Positions 16,001 to 24,686 of a DNA stretch of 64,000 nucleotides are shown here, piece by piece. The DNA lies in NCBI RefSeq assembly GCF_014701095.1, contig NZ_AP023439.1, positions 4,080,001 to 4,144,000 of the forward strand. The letters run 5' to 3'. The notes beneath the pieces are model-generated. The model searched no databases. It saw only the letters and a program-made list of their open reading frames with translations, and was not told where the DNA came from. Source of the DNA: Streptomyces tuirus. GTDB taxonomy: Bacteria > Actinomycetota > Actinomycetes > Streptomycetales > Streptomycetaceae. The position numbers and the translations under genes are program-made. How positions within the stretch are numbered: position 1 is the first letter of the stretch; each line of letters starts with the position of its first letter.

Positions 16001-16012
16001 CCCGGCCCTCTC

Positions 16013-16046
16013 ACGGCCCGCCGCACCCCCGGGTGCGGCGGGCCGT
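16013..16046 (+). terminator. Terminator of the SARP gene
   Basis: ACGGCCCGCCGCACCC (16013-16028) pairs perfectly with 16031-16046, a 16-bp stem that starts 12 bases after the SARP stop codon. Confidence 0.75.
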
Positions 16047-16096
16047 CGTGCTGTCCCCGTCGCGGCACCGGGCCGTCAGCGGTTCTCCAGGCGCCT

Positions 16097-16128
16097 TCGA
16101 GAGCGTCTCGACCCCCGCCGACCAGGGT
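16097..16128 (+). promoter_or_regulatory. SARP-type promoter of the polyketide synthase operon
   Basis: TCGAGAG (16097-16103) and TCGACCC (16108-16114) are 11 bp apart. After 8 bp comes CAGGGT (16123-16128) as -10, placing the transcript start about 25 bases before GTG 16160. This is the best match to the SARP site layout in the window and drives the longest operon (cyclase to transporter, 16160-26189). Confidence 0.7.
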
Positions 16129-16159
16129 GAACACAGCACCGACAAGCCGGGAGGACATC

Positions 16160-16531
16160 GTGCACCGAACGCTGATCGTGGCGAGGATGGACCTCGCCGA
16201 CGCCGAGGGCGTCGCGCAGGTCTTCGCCGATTCGGACAGCACCGAACTGCCCCATCTGGTGGGGGTGTCGAGGCGGACGCTGTTCGCGTTCCACAACCTG
16301 TACTTCCACTTGGTGGAGGCCGACCAGGACATCGCGCCGAACCTGTACAAGGCGCGCAGCCACCCGCTCTACGAGGAGATCAACACCCGGCTCGGCCAGT
16401 TCATCTCGCCCTACGACCCCGACTGGCGCGAGCCCAAGGACGCCATGGCCGTCCCCTTCTACTCCTGGACACCCCAGGAGGGCCCGCAGACCAGCGCCCC
16501 GCGCTCGGCGAACCTGGGCGGTGCCCGATGA
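16160..16531 (+). CDS. TcmI/WhiE-VII-type polyketide cyclase
   Basis: A 123-residue protein. GTG 16160 is chosen because GGGAGGA (16149-16155) lies four bases upstream and the product then begins MHRTLIVARM, as TcmI-family cyclases do. It contains the family's LPHLVGVSRRTLFAFHNLYF and HPLYEEINTRL segments. These ferredoxin-like-fold proteins direct late ring closures of tetracyclic and pentangular polyketides. It is the first gene of the polyketide synthase operon and overlaps the cupin gene by 4 bp. Confidence 0.92.
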   Translation: MHRTLIVARMDLADAEGVAQVFADSDSTELPHLVGVSRRTLFAFHNLYFHLVEADQDIAPNLYKARSHPLYEEINTRLGQFISPYDPDWREPKDAMAVPFYSWTPQEGPQTSAPRSANLGGAR

Positions 16532-16959
16532 GCGCCACCGCCAGCACCAAGGTCGCCGTGAACGAGGTCGCCGCCAACACCAAGCGCGGCGGCGACATCC
16601 GCGTCACCCTCAGCCCCAAGACCGTGGGGTGCACCTCGGGCTTCGGCGGAGTGCTGCGGCTGGCCCCCGGCCACCACGTCACCGAGCACCTCCACCCGTA
16701 CTCCGAGGAGTTCCTGCACGTCGTCCAGGGCCGGCTGGAGATGACGCTGGACGGCGGCACCCCGCAGCCGCTCGGCCCCGGCGACTCGCTGCTGGTGCCC
16801 ATCGGGGTGCGCCACCGCCTGGTGAACACCGGGTCCGTGCCGGCCGAGGCGGTCTTCCACCTCTCCCCGCTCGCGCCCCGCCCCGAGCTGGGCCACGTCG
16901 ACACGGAACAGCCGCTCGACGCGTCCGCGGGCAACCCGGATGTGGGTGCGGCCCGATGA
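16528..16959 (+). CDS. Cupin-fold polyketide cyclase
   Basis: A 143-residue single-domain cupin starting at ATG 16528 (ATGA overlap). The metal-binding motif reads HVTEHLHPYSEEFLHVVQGRLEM: two His, a Glu, and a second-motif His in GVRHRLVNTG. Cupin cyclases of this kind (RemF- and WhiE-II-like) close the later rings in pentangular polyketides, possibly as zinc or other divalent-metal proteins. It overlaps the KS-alpha gene by 4 bp. Confidence 0.88.
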   Translation: MSATASTKVAVNEVAANTKRGGDIRVTLSPKTVGCTSGFGGVLRLAPGHHVTEHLHPYSEEFLHVVQGRLEMTLDGGTPQPLGPGDSLLVPIGVRHRLVNTGSVPAEAVFHLSPLAPRPELGHVDTEQPLDASAGNPDVGAAR

Positions 16960-18242
16960 CAGCCGGACAGCGACGCGCGGTGATCACGGGGGTGGGGGCC
17001 GTCGCGCCCGGCGGGATCGGGCGGGACGCCTACTGGGACCTGCTCACCGCCGGACGCACCGCCACCCGCCGCATCAGCCTGTTCGACCCGGCCGGCTTCC
17101 GCTCACAGGTCGCCGCCGAGTGCGACTTCGATCCGCTCGCTGCCGGGCTCACACCCCAGGAGGCCCGCCGGATGGACCGGGCCGGTCAGTTCGCGGTCGT
17201 CGCCGCCCGTGAGGCCGTCGCGGACAGCGGAGTCGAACTGCCCGGCACCGACCCGGAGCGGGTCGGCGTCAGCATCGGCAGCGCCGTCGGCTGCACCATG
17301 GGCCTGGAGGAGGAGTACGCGGTCCTCTCCGACGGCGGCCGCGAGTGGCTGGTCGACCACAGCTACGGGGTTCCCCACCTGTACGGCTACATGGTGCCCA
17401 GCACCCTCGCCGTCGAGGTGGCCCGGCAGGCGGGCGCGGAGGGGCCGGTCGCGCTGATCTCCACCGGCTGCACCTCGGGTCTGGACGCCATCGGACACGG
17501 CGTCCAGCTGATCGAGGAGGGCACCGCCGACATCGTGCTCGCCGGGGCCACCGACGCTCCGCTGTCGCCGATCACATCCGCCTGCTTCGACGCCATCAAG
17601 GCCACCACCGCCACCAACGACGACCCCGCACACGCCTCCCGGCCCTTTGACGGGCGGCGCGACGGCTTCGTCCTGGGCGAGGGCTCCGCCGTCATGGTGA
17701 TCGAGGAGCTGGAGTCGGCCAGACGCCGCGGCGCCACCGTGTACGCCGAGATCCTCGGCTTCGCGGGCCGCAGCAACGCCTTCCACATGACCGGACTCAA
17801 GCCCGACGGCCGGGAGATGGCCGAGGCCGTCCGGGTCGCGATGGACCGGGCGCGGCTCGACCCCGGCGCCATCGACTACATCAACGCCCATGGCTCGGGC
17901 ACGAAGCAGAACGACCGGCACGAGACCGCCGCGTTCAAGCGCAGCCTCGGCCGGCGGGCCCACGAGGTGCCGGTCAGCTCCATCAAGTCGATGATCGGGC
18001 ACTCGCTCGGCGCCATCGGCTCCCTGGAGATCGCCGCCTGCGCCCTCGCCCTGCGCCACCAGGTCGTCCCGCCGACGGCCAACCTGTCCACGCCCGACCC
18101 CGAGTGCGACCTCGACTACGTGCCGGTGACGGCCCGCGAGCACCGTATGGACCGGGTGCTCAGCGTCGGCAGCGGCTTCGGCGGCTTCCAGACGGCGATG
18201 GTCCTGGGCCGGCCCCACCTCGCGCACGGGGAGGCGGCATGA
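16956..18242 (+). CDS. Ketosynthase alpha subunit (KS-alpha) of the minimal type II PKS
   Basis: A 428-residue thiolase-fold ketosynthase starting at ATG 16956 in an ATGA overlap. The catalytic Cys172 sits in STGCTSGLDAIG, and the decarboxylation histidines are His312 (INAHGSGTKQND) and His349 (KSMIGHSLGAIG). It pairs with the following KS-beta to extend malonyl-ACP to a full-length polyketide. Its overall character is of the WhiE/pentangular group rather than the actinorhodin type, which I judge by recalled similarity only. It is the central gene of the cluster. Confidence 0.97.
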   Translation: MTAGQRRAVITGVGAVAPGGIGRDAYWDLLTAGRTATRRISLFDPAGFRSQVAAECDFDPLAAGLTPQEARRMDRAGQFAVVAAREAVADSGVELPGTDPERVGVSIGSAVGCTMGLEEEYAVLSDGGREWLVDHSYGVPHLYGYMVPSTLAVEVARQAGAEGPVALISTGCTSGLDAIGHGVQLIEEGTADIVLAGATDAPLSPITSACFDAIKATTATNDDPAHASRPFDGRRDGFVLGEGSAVMVIEELESARRRGATVYAEILGFAGRSNAFHMTGLKPDGREMAEAVRVAMDRARLDPGAIDYINAHGSGTKQNDRHETAAFKRSLGRRAHEVPVSSIKSMIGHSLGAIGSLEIAACALALRHQVVPPTANLSTPDPECDLDYVPVTAREHRMDRVLSVGSGFGGFQTAMVLGRPHLAHGEAA

Positions 18243-19507
18243 GCGCCTCCGGCATACGCCCCGGCCGGCGCGGCCGGTCCGTGGTCACCGGGATCGGCGT
18301 CGTCGCGCCCACCGGGATCGGCGCCGCCCGGCACTGGGAGTCGGTGCTCTCGGGCAAGAGCGGCCTCGGCCGCATCACCCGCTTCGACCCGACCGGCTAC
18401 CCCGTCCGGGTGGCGGGCGAGGTCCCCGGATTCCGCGCCGGTGAACAGGTGCCGGGGCGGCTCGTCCCGCAGACCGACCGCTTCACCCACTTCGCGCTGG
18501 CTGCCGCCGAGGACGCCCTGGCCGACGCCGCCGCCGACCCGGCGACCCTGCCGGAGTACGAGATGGCGGTGGTGACCGCCAGCTCCTCGGGCGGCACCGA
18601 GTTCGGACAGCACGAGATGGAGAACCTCTACCAGAAGGGGTCTTCCTGGGTCGGCGCGTACCAGTCCATCGCCTGGTTCTACGCGGCCACGACCGGCCAG
18701 GTCTCCATCCGGCACGGCATGCGCGGCCCCTGCGGGGTCATCTGCGGCGAGCAGGCCGGCGCTCTCGATGCCCTCGGCCAGTCCCGGCGGCTGCTGGACA
18801 CCGGCTCCCGGCTCGTGCTCAGCGGCGGCACCGACGCCTCGCTGTGCCCATACGGCCTGGTGGCGCAGCTGTCCACCGGCCGGCTGTCCACCGAGGATGA
18901 TCCCGCCCGCGCCTACCTGCCCTTCGACGCGGCCGCCTCCGGCTTCGTCCCGGGGGAGGGCGGTGCCATCCTCGTCGTCGAGAGCGCCGAGGCGGCACAC
19001 GCCCGCGGGGCCCCGGCCTACGGCGAGATCCTCGGTTACGCGGCCGGCTTCGACCCCACCGCGGACGGCACCACCGCGCGGCACTCCGTGCTGGTATCCG
19101 TCGTGCGGCGGGCCCTCGCCGACGCCGGGCTCGCCCCGGGCGATGTCGACGTGGTCTTCGCCGACGCCGCCGGCACCCCCGCCGAGGACCTCGCCGAGGC
19201 CCGGGCGATCACCGAGGTCTTCGGGCCCGGCGGGGTGCCGGTGACCGCGCCGAAGACCCTCACCGGGCGCCTCTACGCGGGCGGCGCCGCACTGGACGTG
19301 GCGACCGCGCTGCTCGCCCTGAGCGCCGGTGTCGTCCCGCACACCGCGGGGCTCGGCCGCCCGGCCCCCGGCTGCGAGATCGACCTCGTCCTCGATCGCC
19401 CCCGCCAGACCGACCCGCGCACCGCCCTGGTCCTGGCCCGCGGCCACGGCGGTTTCACCTCCGCCCTGGTGACGGGCGCCGGCGATCGCCACGCCCTCAG
19501 GAGGTGA
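18239..19507 (+). CDS. Ketosynthase beta subunit / chain length factor (KS-beta, CLF)
   Basis: A 422-residue KS-like protein overlapping KS-alpha by 4 bp. The active-site Cys is replaced by Gln172 in the segment VICGEQAGALDALG, the hallmark of decarboxylating chain length factors. The downstream catalytic His motifs are also lost (ADAAGT in place of NAHGT). With KS-alpha it sets chain length. Pentangular products need C24-C30 chains, but the exact length cannot be told from sequence alone. A 116-bp gap separates it from the ACP gene. Confidence 0.96.
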   Translation: MSASGIRPGRRGRSVVTGIGVVAPTGIGAARHWESVLSGKSGLGRITRFDPTGYPVRVAGEVPGFRAGEQVPGRLVPQTDRFTHFALAAAEDALADAAADPATLPEYEMAVVTASSSGGTEFGQHEMENLYQKGSSWVGAYQSIAWFYAATTGQVSIRHGMRGPCGVICGEQAGALDALGQSRRLLDTGSRLVLSGGTDASLCPYGLVAQLSTGRLSTEDDPARAYLPFDAAASGFVPGEGGAILVVESAEAAHARGAPAYGEILGYAAGFDPTADGTTARHSVLVSVVRRALADAGLAPGDVDVVFADAAGTPAEDLAEARAITEVFGPGGVPVTAPKTLTGRLYAGGAALDVATALLALSAGVVPHTAGLGRPAPGCEIDLVLDRPRQTDPRTALVLARGHGGFTSALVTGAGDRHALRR

Positions 19508-19623
19508 CCGGCTCACCGGCAGCCGACCGAGATCCGCGGTCGCGGCCCGGCCAGGGGCGAGGAGAACCGCGAGACCGGCCCCCACACACCCGCAGCCCAC
19601 ACACCACCCACGAAAGGCTTCTC

Positions 19624-19887
19624 ATGGCGGACTTCACCCTCGACGACATCCGGCGAATCCTGCGCGCGAGCGGCGGGGTCGACGAGCAGACCGACCTGGA
19701 CGGCGAGCACTTCGCCGGCACCTCCTTCGCCGACCTCGGCTACGACTCCCTGGCCCTGCTGGAACTCGTCAACCGCATCGAGCGCGAGTACGGCATCCAG
19801 ATCCCCGACGGCGACCTCGCGCACACCCAGACCCCGCTTGAGGCCCTGACCTATGTCCAGGCCCGGCTCACGGAGGCTCGCGTCTGA
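19624..19887 (+). CDS. Acyl carrier protein of the type II PKS
   Basis: An 87-residue acidic four-helix carrier starting at ATG 19624 with GAAAGG upstream. The phosphopantetheine attachment serine is Ser42 in DLGYDSLALLEL. It carries the growing poly-beta-ketone between KS-alpha/KS-beta and the cyclases. Its stop codon overlaps the ATG of the aromatase/ketoreductase gene by one base. Confidence 0.97.
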   Translation: MADFTLDDIRRILRASGGVDEQTDLDGEHFAGTSFADLGYDSLALLELVNRIEREYGIQIPDGDLAHTQTPLEALTYVQARLTEARV

Positions 19888-21083
19888 TGGCGGGACACAC
19901 CGACAACGCGATCGTCGTCGAGGCACCGATGGACCTGGTGTGGACGATGACCAACGACGTGGCCGCCTGGCCGCGGCTGTTCGACGAGTACGCCTCCGCC
20001 GAGATCCTCGGCCGGGACGGCGACACCGTCACCTTCCGCCTCGCCCTGCACCCGGACGAGAACGGCACGGTCTGGAGCTGGGTCTCCGAGCGCACCCCCG
20101 ACCCGGCCACCCGCACCGTCGTGGCCCGCCGGGTCGAGACCGGCCCCTTCGCGCACATGGACATCCGCTGGGAGTACGAGGAGGTGCCCGGCGGCGTACG
20201 GATGCGCTGGATCCAGGACTTCGCGATGAAGCCCGACGCCCCGATCGACGACGCCGGGATGACCGCCCGGCTCAACCGCAACACCGCCGTCCAGATGCGG
20301 CTGATCAAGGCCAAGGTGGAGACCGCGGCCCGGGCCGGCCGGCAACTCCGGGGCAAGCGCGTCCTGGTGACGGGCGGCAGCCGGGGCATCGGCCGGGGGA
20401 TCGTCCTCGCCGCGGCCCGGGCCGGTGCCGACGTCATCACCTGCTACCGCACCCCCGGCGAGGCCGTCGCCACGCTGGAGGAGGAACTCGCCGGCACCCC
20501 CGGCAAGCACCAGGTGCTGCGGGCCGACGCCGCCGACGCCACGGACGTGGACCGGCTGGCCACCGCGTGCGAGGCGAGCCTCGGCGGACTGGACGCGGTC
20601 GTCAACAACGCCGGGACGTTCCGCCCCCAGCCGTACACCGACCTCGGACCCACCGAGTGGGCCGACACCCTCCAGGGCAACCTCACCGCCACCCACCTGG
20701 TCACCCGGCGCACCCTGCCGCTGCTCTCCGCCGGATCCTCGGTGATCAACGTCGGCTCCACGGTCGCCTTCATCGGCATGGCCGGCGGCGTCCACTACAC
20801 CGCCGTCAAGGCCGCGCTGGTCGGCATGACCCGCTCCCTGGCCCGGGAGCTCGGGCCGCGCGGCATCCGCGTCAACACGGTCTCGCCCGGCCGCATCGCC
20901 ACCGAGGCGCTCGACGAACTGCCCCCCGAGGAGGCCGAGCGGCAGCGCGCCGCCTTCGCCTCCTTCACCGCGCTCGGCCGGCTCGGCACCGTCGACGACA
21001 TCGCCCGGACCGTGCTGTTCCTCATCAGCGACCACGCCGGCTACGTCACCGGCCAGAACATCCACGTCGACGGCTGCGTCTGA
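19887..21083 (+). CDS. Fusion of TcmN/WhiE-VI-type aromatase/cyclase and SDR ketoreductase
   Basis: A 398-residue two-domain protein. Residues 1 to about 148 are an SRPBCC aromatase/cyclase with the usual MAGHTDNAIVVEAPMDLVW start and MRWIQDFAMKPDAP segment. Residues 154-398 are a complete short-chain reductase: TGGSRGIGRG (from about residue 162), NNAG near 240, and Tyr304-Lys308 in the YxxxK motif. In most clusters these are separate genes. Here one polypeptide could reduce and cyclise the nascent chain in concert. The reductase half is very like the free ketoreductase encoded next, including a shared DNA stretch around 20400 and 21180, so the fusion probably arose by duplication. Confidence 0.92.
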   Translation: MAGHTDNAIVVEAPMDLVWTMTNDVAAWPRLFDEYASAEILGRDGDTVTFRLALHPDENGTVWSWVSERTPDPATRTVVARRVETGPFAHMDIRWEYEEVPGGVRMRWIQDFAMKPDAPIDDAGMTARLNRNTAVQMRLIKAKVETAARAGRQLRGKRVLVTGGSRGIGRGIVLAAARAGADVITCYRTPGEAVATLEEELAGTPGKHQVLRADAADATDVDRLATACEASLGGLDAVVNNAGTFRPQPYTDLGPTEWADTLQGNLTATHLVTRRTLPLLSAGSSVINVGSTVAFIGMAGGVHYTAVKAALVGMTRSLARELGPRGIRVNTVSPGRIATEALDELPPEEAERQRAAFASFTALGRLGTVDDIARTVLFLISDHAGYVTGQNIHVDGCV

Positions 21084-21112
21084 GCCGCGGCCCGGCCAAG
21101 GAGGAGACCCCA

Positions 21113-21862
21113 GTGGAACTCGCACTGCACGGAAGGAAACTGCTCGTCACGGGCGGCACCCGCGGCATCGGCCGGGGCATCGTCCTCGCCGCGGCCCGGG
21201 CGGGCGCCGACATCCTCACCTGCCACCGGCAGGAGAGCGAGGCCGTCGACAGCCTGATCGCCGCGCTGAAGGAGACCGCCGGCGACCACCACGTGATCCG
21301 CGCGGACCTCGGCGAGACCGCCGAGGCCGACCGTCTCGTCGGCGAGGCCAAGGACCGCTTCGGACGGCTCGACGGCATCGTCAACAACGCGGGCGTGATC
21401 AGCCACATCCCGTTCGCGGAACTGCCCGCCGAGGAGTGGGGGCGGATCCTCGACACCAACCTCACGGCCGCCTACCGGATCATCCAGCAGGCGCTGCCGC
21501 TGCTCGGCACCGGCTCCTCGGTGGTCAACATCGGCTCGCGCGGAGCCGCCGCGGGCATACCGCTGCGCGCTCACTACACCGCCGCGAAGGCCGCCATGAT
21601 CGGGCTGACCCGTTCCCTCGCGAAGGAACTCGGCCCGCAGGGCATCCGGGTCAACGTGGTCGCCCCCGGCGTCATCGAGACCGAGGCCTTCGCCGACATG
21701 CCCGCCGAGCGCGCCGCCGGACTGCGCGCCACCTACTCCCGGAAAACGGCCCTGGCCCGCCTCGGCACCGTCGAGGAACTCGCCGGACCGGTGCTGTTCC
21801 TGCTCTCCGACGCCGCCGCGTACATCACCGGCGAGACCCTCAACGTCGACGGGGGGATCTGA
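21113..21862 (+). CDS. SDR-family polyketide ketoreductase (paralogue of the fused reductase domain)
   Basis: A 249-residue classical short-chain dehydrogenase starting at GTG 21113 after an AAGGAGGAG site. It has TGGTRGIGRG at the N-terminus, NNAG near residue 90, and catalytic Ser and Tyr155-Lys159. It ends NVDGGI as FabG-like reductases do. With the fused reductase upstream it gives the pathway two ketoreductases, suggesting two reduced positions or a heterodimer. The gene follows the fusion gene by 29 bp in the same operon. Confidence 0.92.
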   Translation: MELALHGRKLLVTGGTRGIGRGIVLAAARAGADILTCHRQESEAVDSLIAALKETAGDHHVIRADLGETAEADRLVGEAKDRFGRLDGIVNNAGVISHIPFAELPAEEWGRILDTNLTAAYRIIQQALPLLGTGSSVVNIGSRGAAAGIPLRAHYTAAKAAMIGLTRSLAKELGPQGIRVNVVAPGVIETEAFADMPAERAAGLRATYSRKTALARLGTVEELAGPVLFLLSDAAAYITGETLNVDGGI

Positions 21863-21863
21863 C

Positions 21864-22190
21864 ATGCCCGAGCCCGCCGAGAAGGTCTTCCGGGTCATGC
21901 TGCGCATGCAGATCAAGTCCGGCATGGAGCACGAGTTCGAGAAGGTGTGGCAGGAGGTCGGCGACTCGGTCACCACCCACCCCGCCAACCTCGGCCAGTG
22001 GCTGTCCCGCAGCGCCGAGGAGGACGGCATCTACTACATCGTCAGCGACTGGGTCGACGAAGCGCTGTTCCGCGAGTTCGAGACCAGCGACCGTCACCTG
22101 GAACACCGTCAGAAGCTGCACCCGTACCGCAGCGGCGGCTCCATGACGACCATGCACGTCGTCGCCGCCCTGGCCGGCGCCGCGTCGTGA
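21864..22190 (+). CDS. Small ABM-fold monooxygenase/cyclase-like protein, first of two
   Basis: A 108-residue protein starting at ATG 21864, one base after the previous stop. Its MLRMQIKSGMEHEFEKVWQ start and GQWLSRSAEEDGIYYIVSDW segment mark the dimeric alpha/beta antibiotic biosynthesis monooxygenase (ABM, ActVA-Orf6-like) fold. These cofactor-free enzymes oxidise anthrones or hydroquinones to quinones. It is coupled (GTGA) to a second member of the same fold. Confidence 0.82.
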   Translation: MPEPAEKVFRVMLRMQIKSGMEHEFEKVWQEVGDSVTTHPANLGQWLSRSAEEDGIYYIVSDWVDEALFREFETSDRHLEHRQKLHPYRSGGSMTTMHVVAALAGAAS

Positions 22191-22540
22191 CCGCCGGCGC
22201 CATCGAGGTGGTGCTCTACCACCTGAGCGACGACCCGGACCGGGTGCTGCCCGCCTACCACGAGGCCAGCCGCCGGATGGCGGGCACCGCCGGCCTGCTC
22301 GGCAACAAGCTGCTGCACGCGCTCGGCGAACCGCGCTCCTACGTCGTGGTCAGCCGCTGGACCGGCTGGGAGGCGTTCACCGCCTGGGAGAGCGGGCCCG
22401 CCCACAAGGACCAGACCGCACCGCTGCGGCCGCTGCGCGACACCGCCCGGGACCGGCCCTTCGAGATCTACCGGGAGCTCGCCAGCTATCCGGGGGACCG
22501 GGTAGTCACCCCCGCCGCCGACGTCACGGAAGGAGTCTGA
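22187..22540 (+). CDS. Small ABM-fold monooxygenase/cyclase-like protein, second of two
   Basis: A 117-residue protein starting at GTG 22187 within the previous stop codon. It has the dimeric alpha/beta-barrel pattern (IEVVLYHLSDDPDRVLPAY, then GNKLLHALGEPRSYVVVSRW) of ABM-family quinone-forming monooxygenases. It is only distantly similar to its neighbour, so the two may act at different carbons or form a heteromer. It ends 2 bp before the P450 gene. Confidence 0.78.
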   Translation: MTAGAIEVVLYHLSDDPDRVLPAYHEASRRMAGTAGLLGNKLLHALGEPRSYVVVSRWTGWEAFTAWESGPAHKDQTAPLRPLRDTARDRPFEIYRELASYPGDRVVTPAADVTEGV

Positions 22541-22542
22541 GC

Positions 22543-23802
22543 ATGGCACGCACGGACGCCCGGCAGGCAGCCCCGCCGGCCGACCTGTTCACCCCGGCCT
22601 TCCACCAGGACCCGCACGAGGCGCTGGCCGGCCTGCGGCGCACCGCGCCCGCCGTGCCCGTCATGACACCGAACGGCCTGCGCACCTGGCTGGTCACCGG
22701 ACACGAGCACGCCCGGGCCCTGCTGGCCGACCCCCGGCTGAGCAAGGACATGCGGGTCGGCCGGGACCTCATCCCGCGGAACTTCGCCGACCCCGGCAAG
22801 CGGCAGGAGTTCCTCGCGGAGTCGGGGGAGCGCAGCCAGTTCCCGCACGTCCTCAGCGTGCACATGCTGGACAGCGACCCGCCGGACCACACCCGGCTGC
22901 GCCGGCTCGTCGGCCGGGCCTTCACCGCGCGCCGGGTCGAGTCCCTGCGGCCGCGCATCACCGAACTCACCGACGAACTGCTGGACGCCATGGCCCGGCA
23001 CGAGCGGCTGGACCTCATGGAGGCCCTGGCCTTCCCCGTGCCGTTCACGGTCATCTGCTGGCTGCTCGGTGTGCCCCCGGACGACCGGGCCGCTTTCCGC
23101 CGCTGGTCCAACCTGCTCGTCTCCGGCGCGGGCACCGACGAGGTGCGCGAGGCCAGCGCGTCGATGATCACGTACCTGACGGAGCTGATCGAGGCCAAGC
23201 GGAACGAGCCGGCCGACGACATGCTCACCGACCTGGTGCACGCCCGGGACGCCGGCGACCAGCTGTCGTCCGACGAGCTGATCTCCATGGCGTTCCTGCT
23301 GCTGGTGGCGGGCCACGAGACCACCGTCAACCTCATCGGCAACGGCGCCCTGGCCCTGCTCACGCACCCCGGGGTGCGCGAGCAGCTCGCGGTGGACGCG
23401 TCGCTGTGGCCCGCGGCCGTCGAGGAGTTCCTCCGCTACGACGGTCCGGTGACCAACGCCACCTGGCGCTTCACCACCGAACCCGTCGAGGTCGGCTCCG
23501 TCACCATCCCCGAGGGCGAGTTCGTGACCATCTCGATCGGCGCCGCCGGCCGGGACCCCGACCGCTACCCCGACCCGGACCGCCTGGACATCACCCGCGT
23601 CCAGTCCGGCTCGGTCGCGTTCGGCCACGGCATCCACCACTGTCTGGGCGCCCCGCTCGCCCGGCTGGAGGGCCAGATCGTCCTCAGCCGCCTGTTCACG
23701 CGCCTTCCCGGGCTGCGGCTCGGCGCGGACGCGGACGAACTGCGCTGGCGCAGCAGCCTGATGATGCGCGGCCTCGAAGAACTGCCGGTGTTCACGGCAT
23801 GA
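22543..23802 (+). CDS. Cytochrome P450 tailoring oxygenase
   Basis: A 419-residue bacterial class I P450 starting at ATG 22543. The I-helix oxygen motif AGHETT is near residue 256, the K-helix ExxR (EEFLRY) near 294, and the heme ligand Cys367 in FGHGIHHCLGAPLAR. It needs ferredoxin and reductase partners, which are not in the window. In pentangular clusters P450s hydroxylate the core or form methylenedioxy bridges from an o-hydroxy/methoxy pair. With several methyltransferases here either is possible. Confidence 0.95.
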   Translation: MARTDARQAAPPADLFTPAFHQDPHEALAGLRRTAPAVPVMTPNGLRTWLVTGHEHARALLADPRLSKDMRVGRDLIPRNFADPGKRQEFLAESGERSQFPHVLSVHMLDSDPPDHTRLRRLVGRAFTARRVESLRPRITELTDELLDAMARHERLDLMEALAFPVPFTVICWLLGVPPDDRAAFRRWSNLLVSGAGTDEVREASASMITYLTELIEAKRNEPADDMLTDLVHARDAGDQLSSDELISMAFLLLVAGHETTVNLIGNGALALLTHPGVREQLAVDASLWPAAVEEFLRYDGPVTNATWRFTTEPVEVGSVTIPEGEFVTISIGAAGRDPDRYPDPDRLDITRVQSGSVAFGHGIHHCLGAPLARLEGQIVLSRLFTRLPGLRLGADADELRWRSSLMMRGLEELPVFTA

Positions 23803-23840
23803 GCGCCGACCCCGCCCCGCCCCTACTGGAGGAGACACCC

Positions 23841-24680
23841 GTGGAACGTCAGGACACCGGGCCGGCACCCCGGACCACCGAACGCCCCGCCTGGGCCCCG
23901 CCGGAGGTCGACATCGACACCCCGAGCATCGCCCGGGTCTACGACCACTGGATCGGCGGCACCCACAACTTCGCGGTGGACCGGGAACTCGCCCGCAAGG
24001 TCGCGGCCGGCAACCCGGACCTCCCGGCCACCCTCAAAGCCAACCGCGCCTTCCTGCGCCGCGCGGTGCGCGAGCTGTCCGCGCTCGGCATACGCCAGTT
24101 CCTCGACATCGGCTCCGGCATCCCGGCCGAGGGCAACGTGCACGACGTGGCCCTCGCCGCCCACACGGACAGCACGGTCGTCTACGTCGACATCGACCCG
24201 GTGGCCGTCGCGCACGGCCGGGCGCTGCTCGCCGGCGAACCCCGGGCGGCCGTCTTCCAGGGCGACCTGTACAAGTCCCGGGAGATCCTGGAGGCGGAGG
24301 AAACCCGTCGGCTGATCGACTTCGACCGGCCGGTCGCGCTGATCCTCGCCGCCGTACTGCACTTCGTCCCGGACGGCGACAACCCGCTCGCCCTGGTGCG
24401 CCAGTACACCGAGCGGCTGGCGCCCGGCAGCGCCTTGGTGATCTCGCACGCCGGCGCGGAGGAGGTCCCGAGGACGGCGCCGGAGGCGGCCGAGCAGTAC
24501 CGGGGCGCGGTGAGCCAGGTGATCTGGCGCGACAACCGGGAACTCGCCGCGCTGTTCGAGGACTTCGAGCTGGTGGCGCCCGGTGTGGTCCGGGCCCCGC
24601 TGTGGCGCCCCGAACCGGCCGAGACTCCCGACCCGGCGCTCGCCATGCTGGCCGGAGTGGCAGTCAAACCGGCCCGGTGA
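23841..24680 (+). CDS. SAM-dependent methyltransferase of the DUF574/SAV2177 family
   Basis: A 279-residue protein if started at GTG 23841, which has a strong GGAGGAG site (23828-23834). An in-frame ATG at 23799 overlaps the P450 stop (ATGA) and would add 14 residues. The family signature is clear: PSIARVYDHWIGGTHNFAVDRE near the N-terminus, FLDIGSGIPAEGNVH as SAM motif, and VLHFVPD. DUF574 proteins are common in actinomycetes, often unlinked to metabolites. In the operon here it may be the third methyltransferase of the pathway. Confidence 0.87.
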   Translation: MERQDTGPAPRTTERPAWAPPEVDIDTPSIARVYDHWIGGTHNFAVDRELARKVAAGNPDLPATLKANRAFLRRAVRELSALGIRQFLDIGSGIPAEGNVHDVALAAHTDSTVVYVDIDPVAVAHGRALLAGEPRAAVFQGDLYKSREILEAEETRRLIDFDRPVALILAAVLHFVPDGDNPLALVRQYTERLAPGSALVISHAGAEEVPRTAPEAAEQYRGAVSQVIWRDNRELAALFEDFELVAPGVVRAPLWRPEPAETPDPALAMLAGVAVKPAR

Positions 24681-24686
24681 TCTCCG

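Noticed and set aside
18239..19507. KS-beta as an inactivated ketosynthase pseudogene
   Set aside because: Cys-to-Gln in the active site is the normal hallmark of chain length factors.
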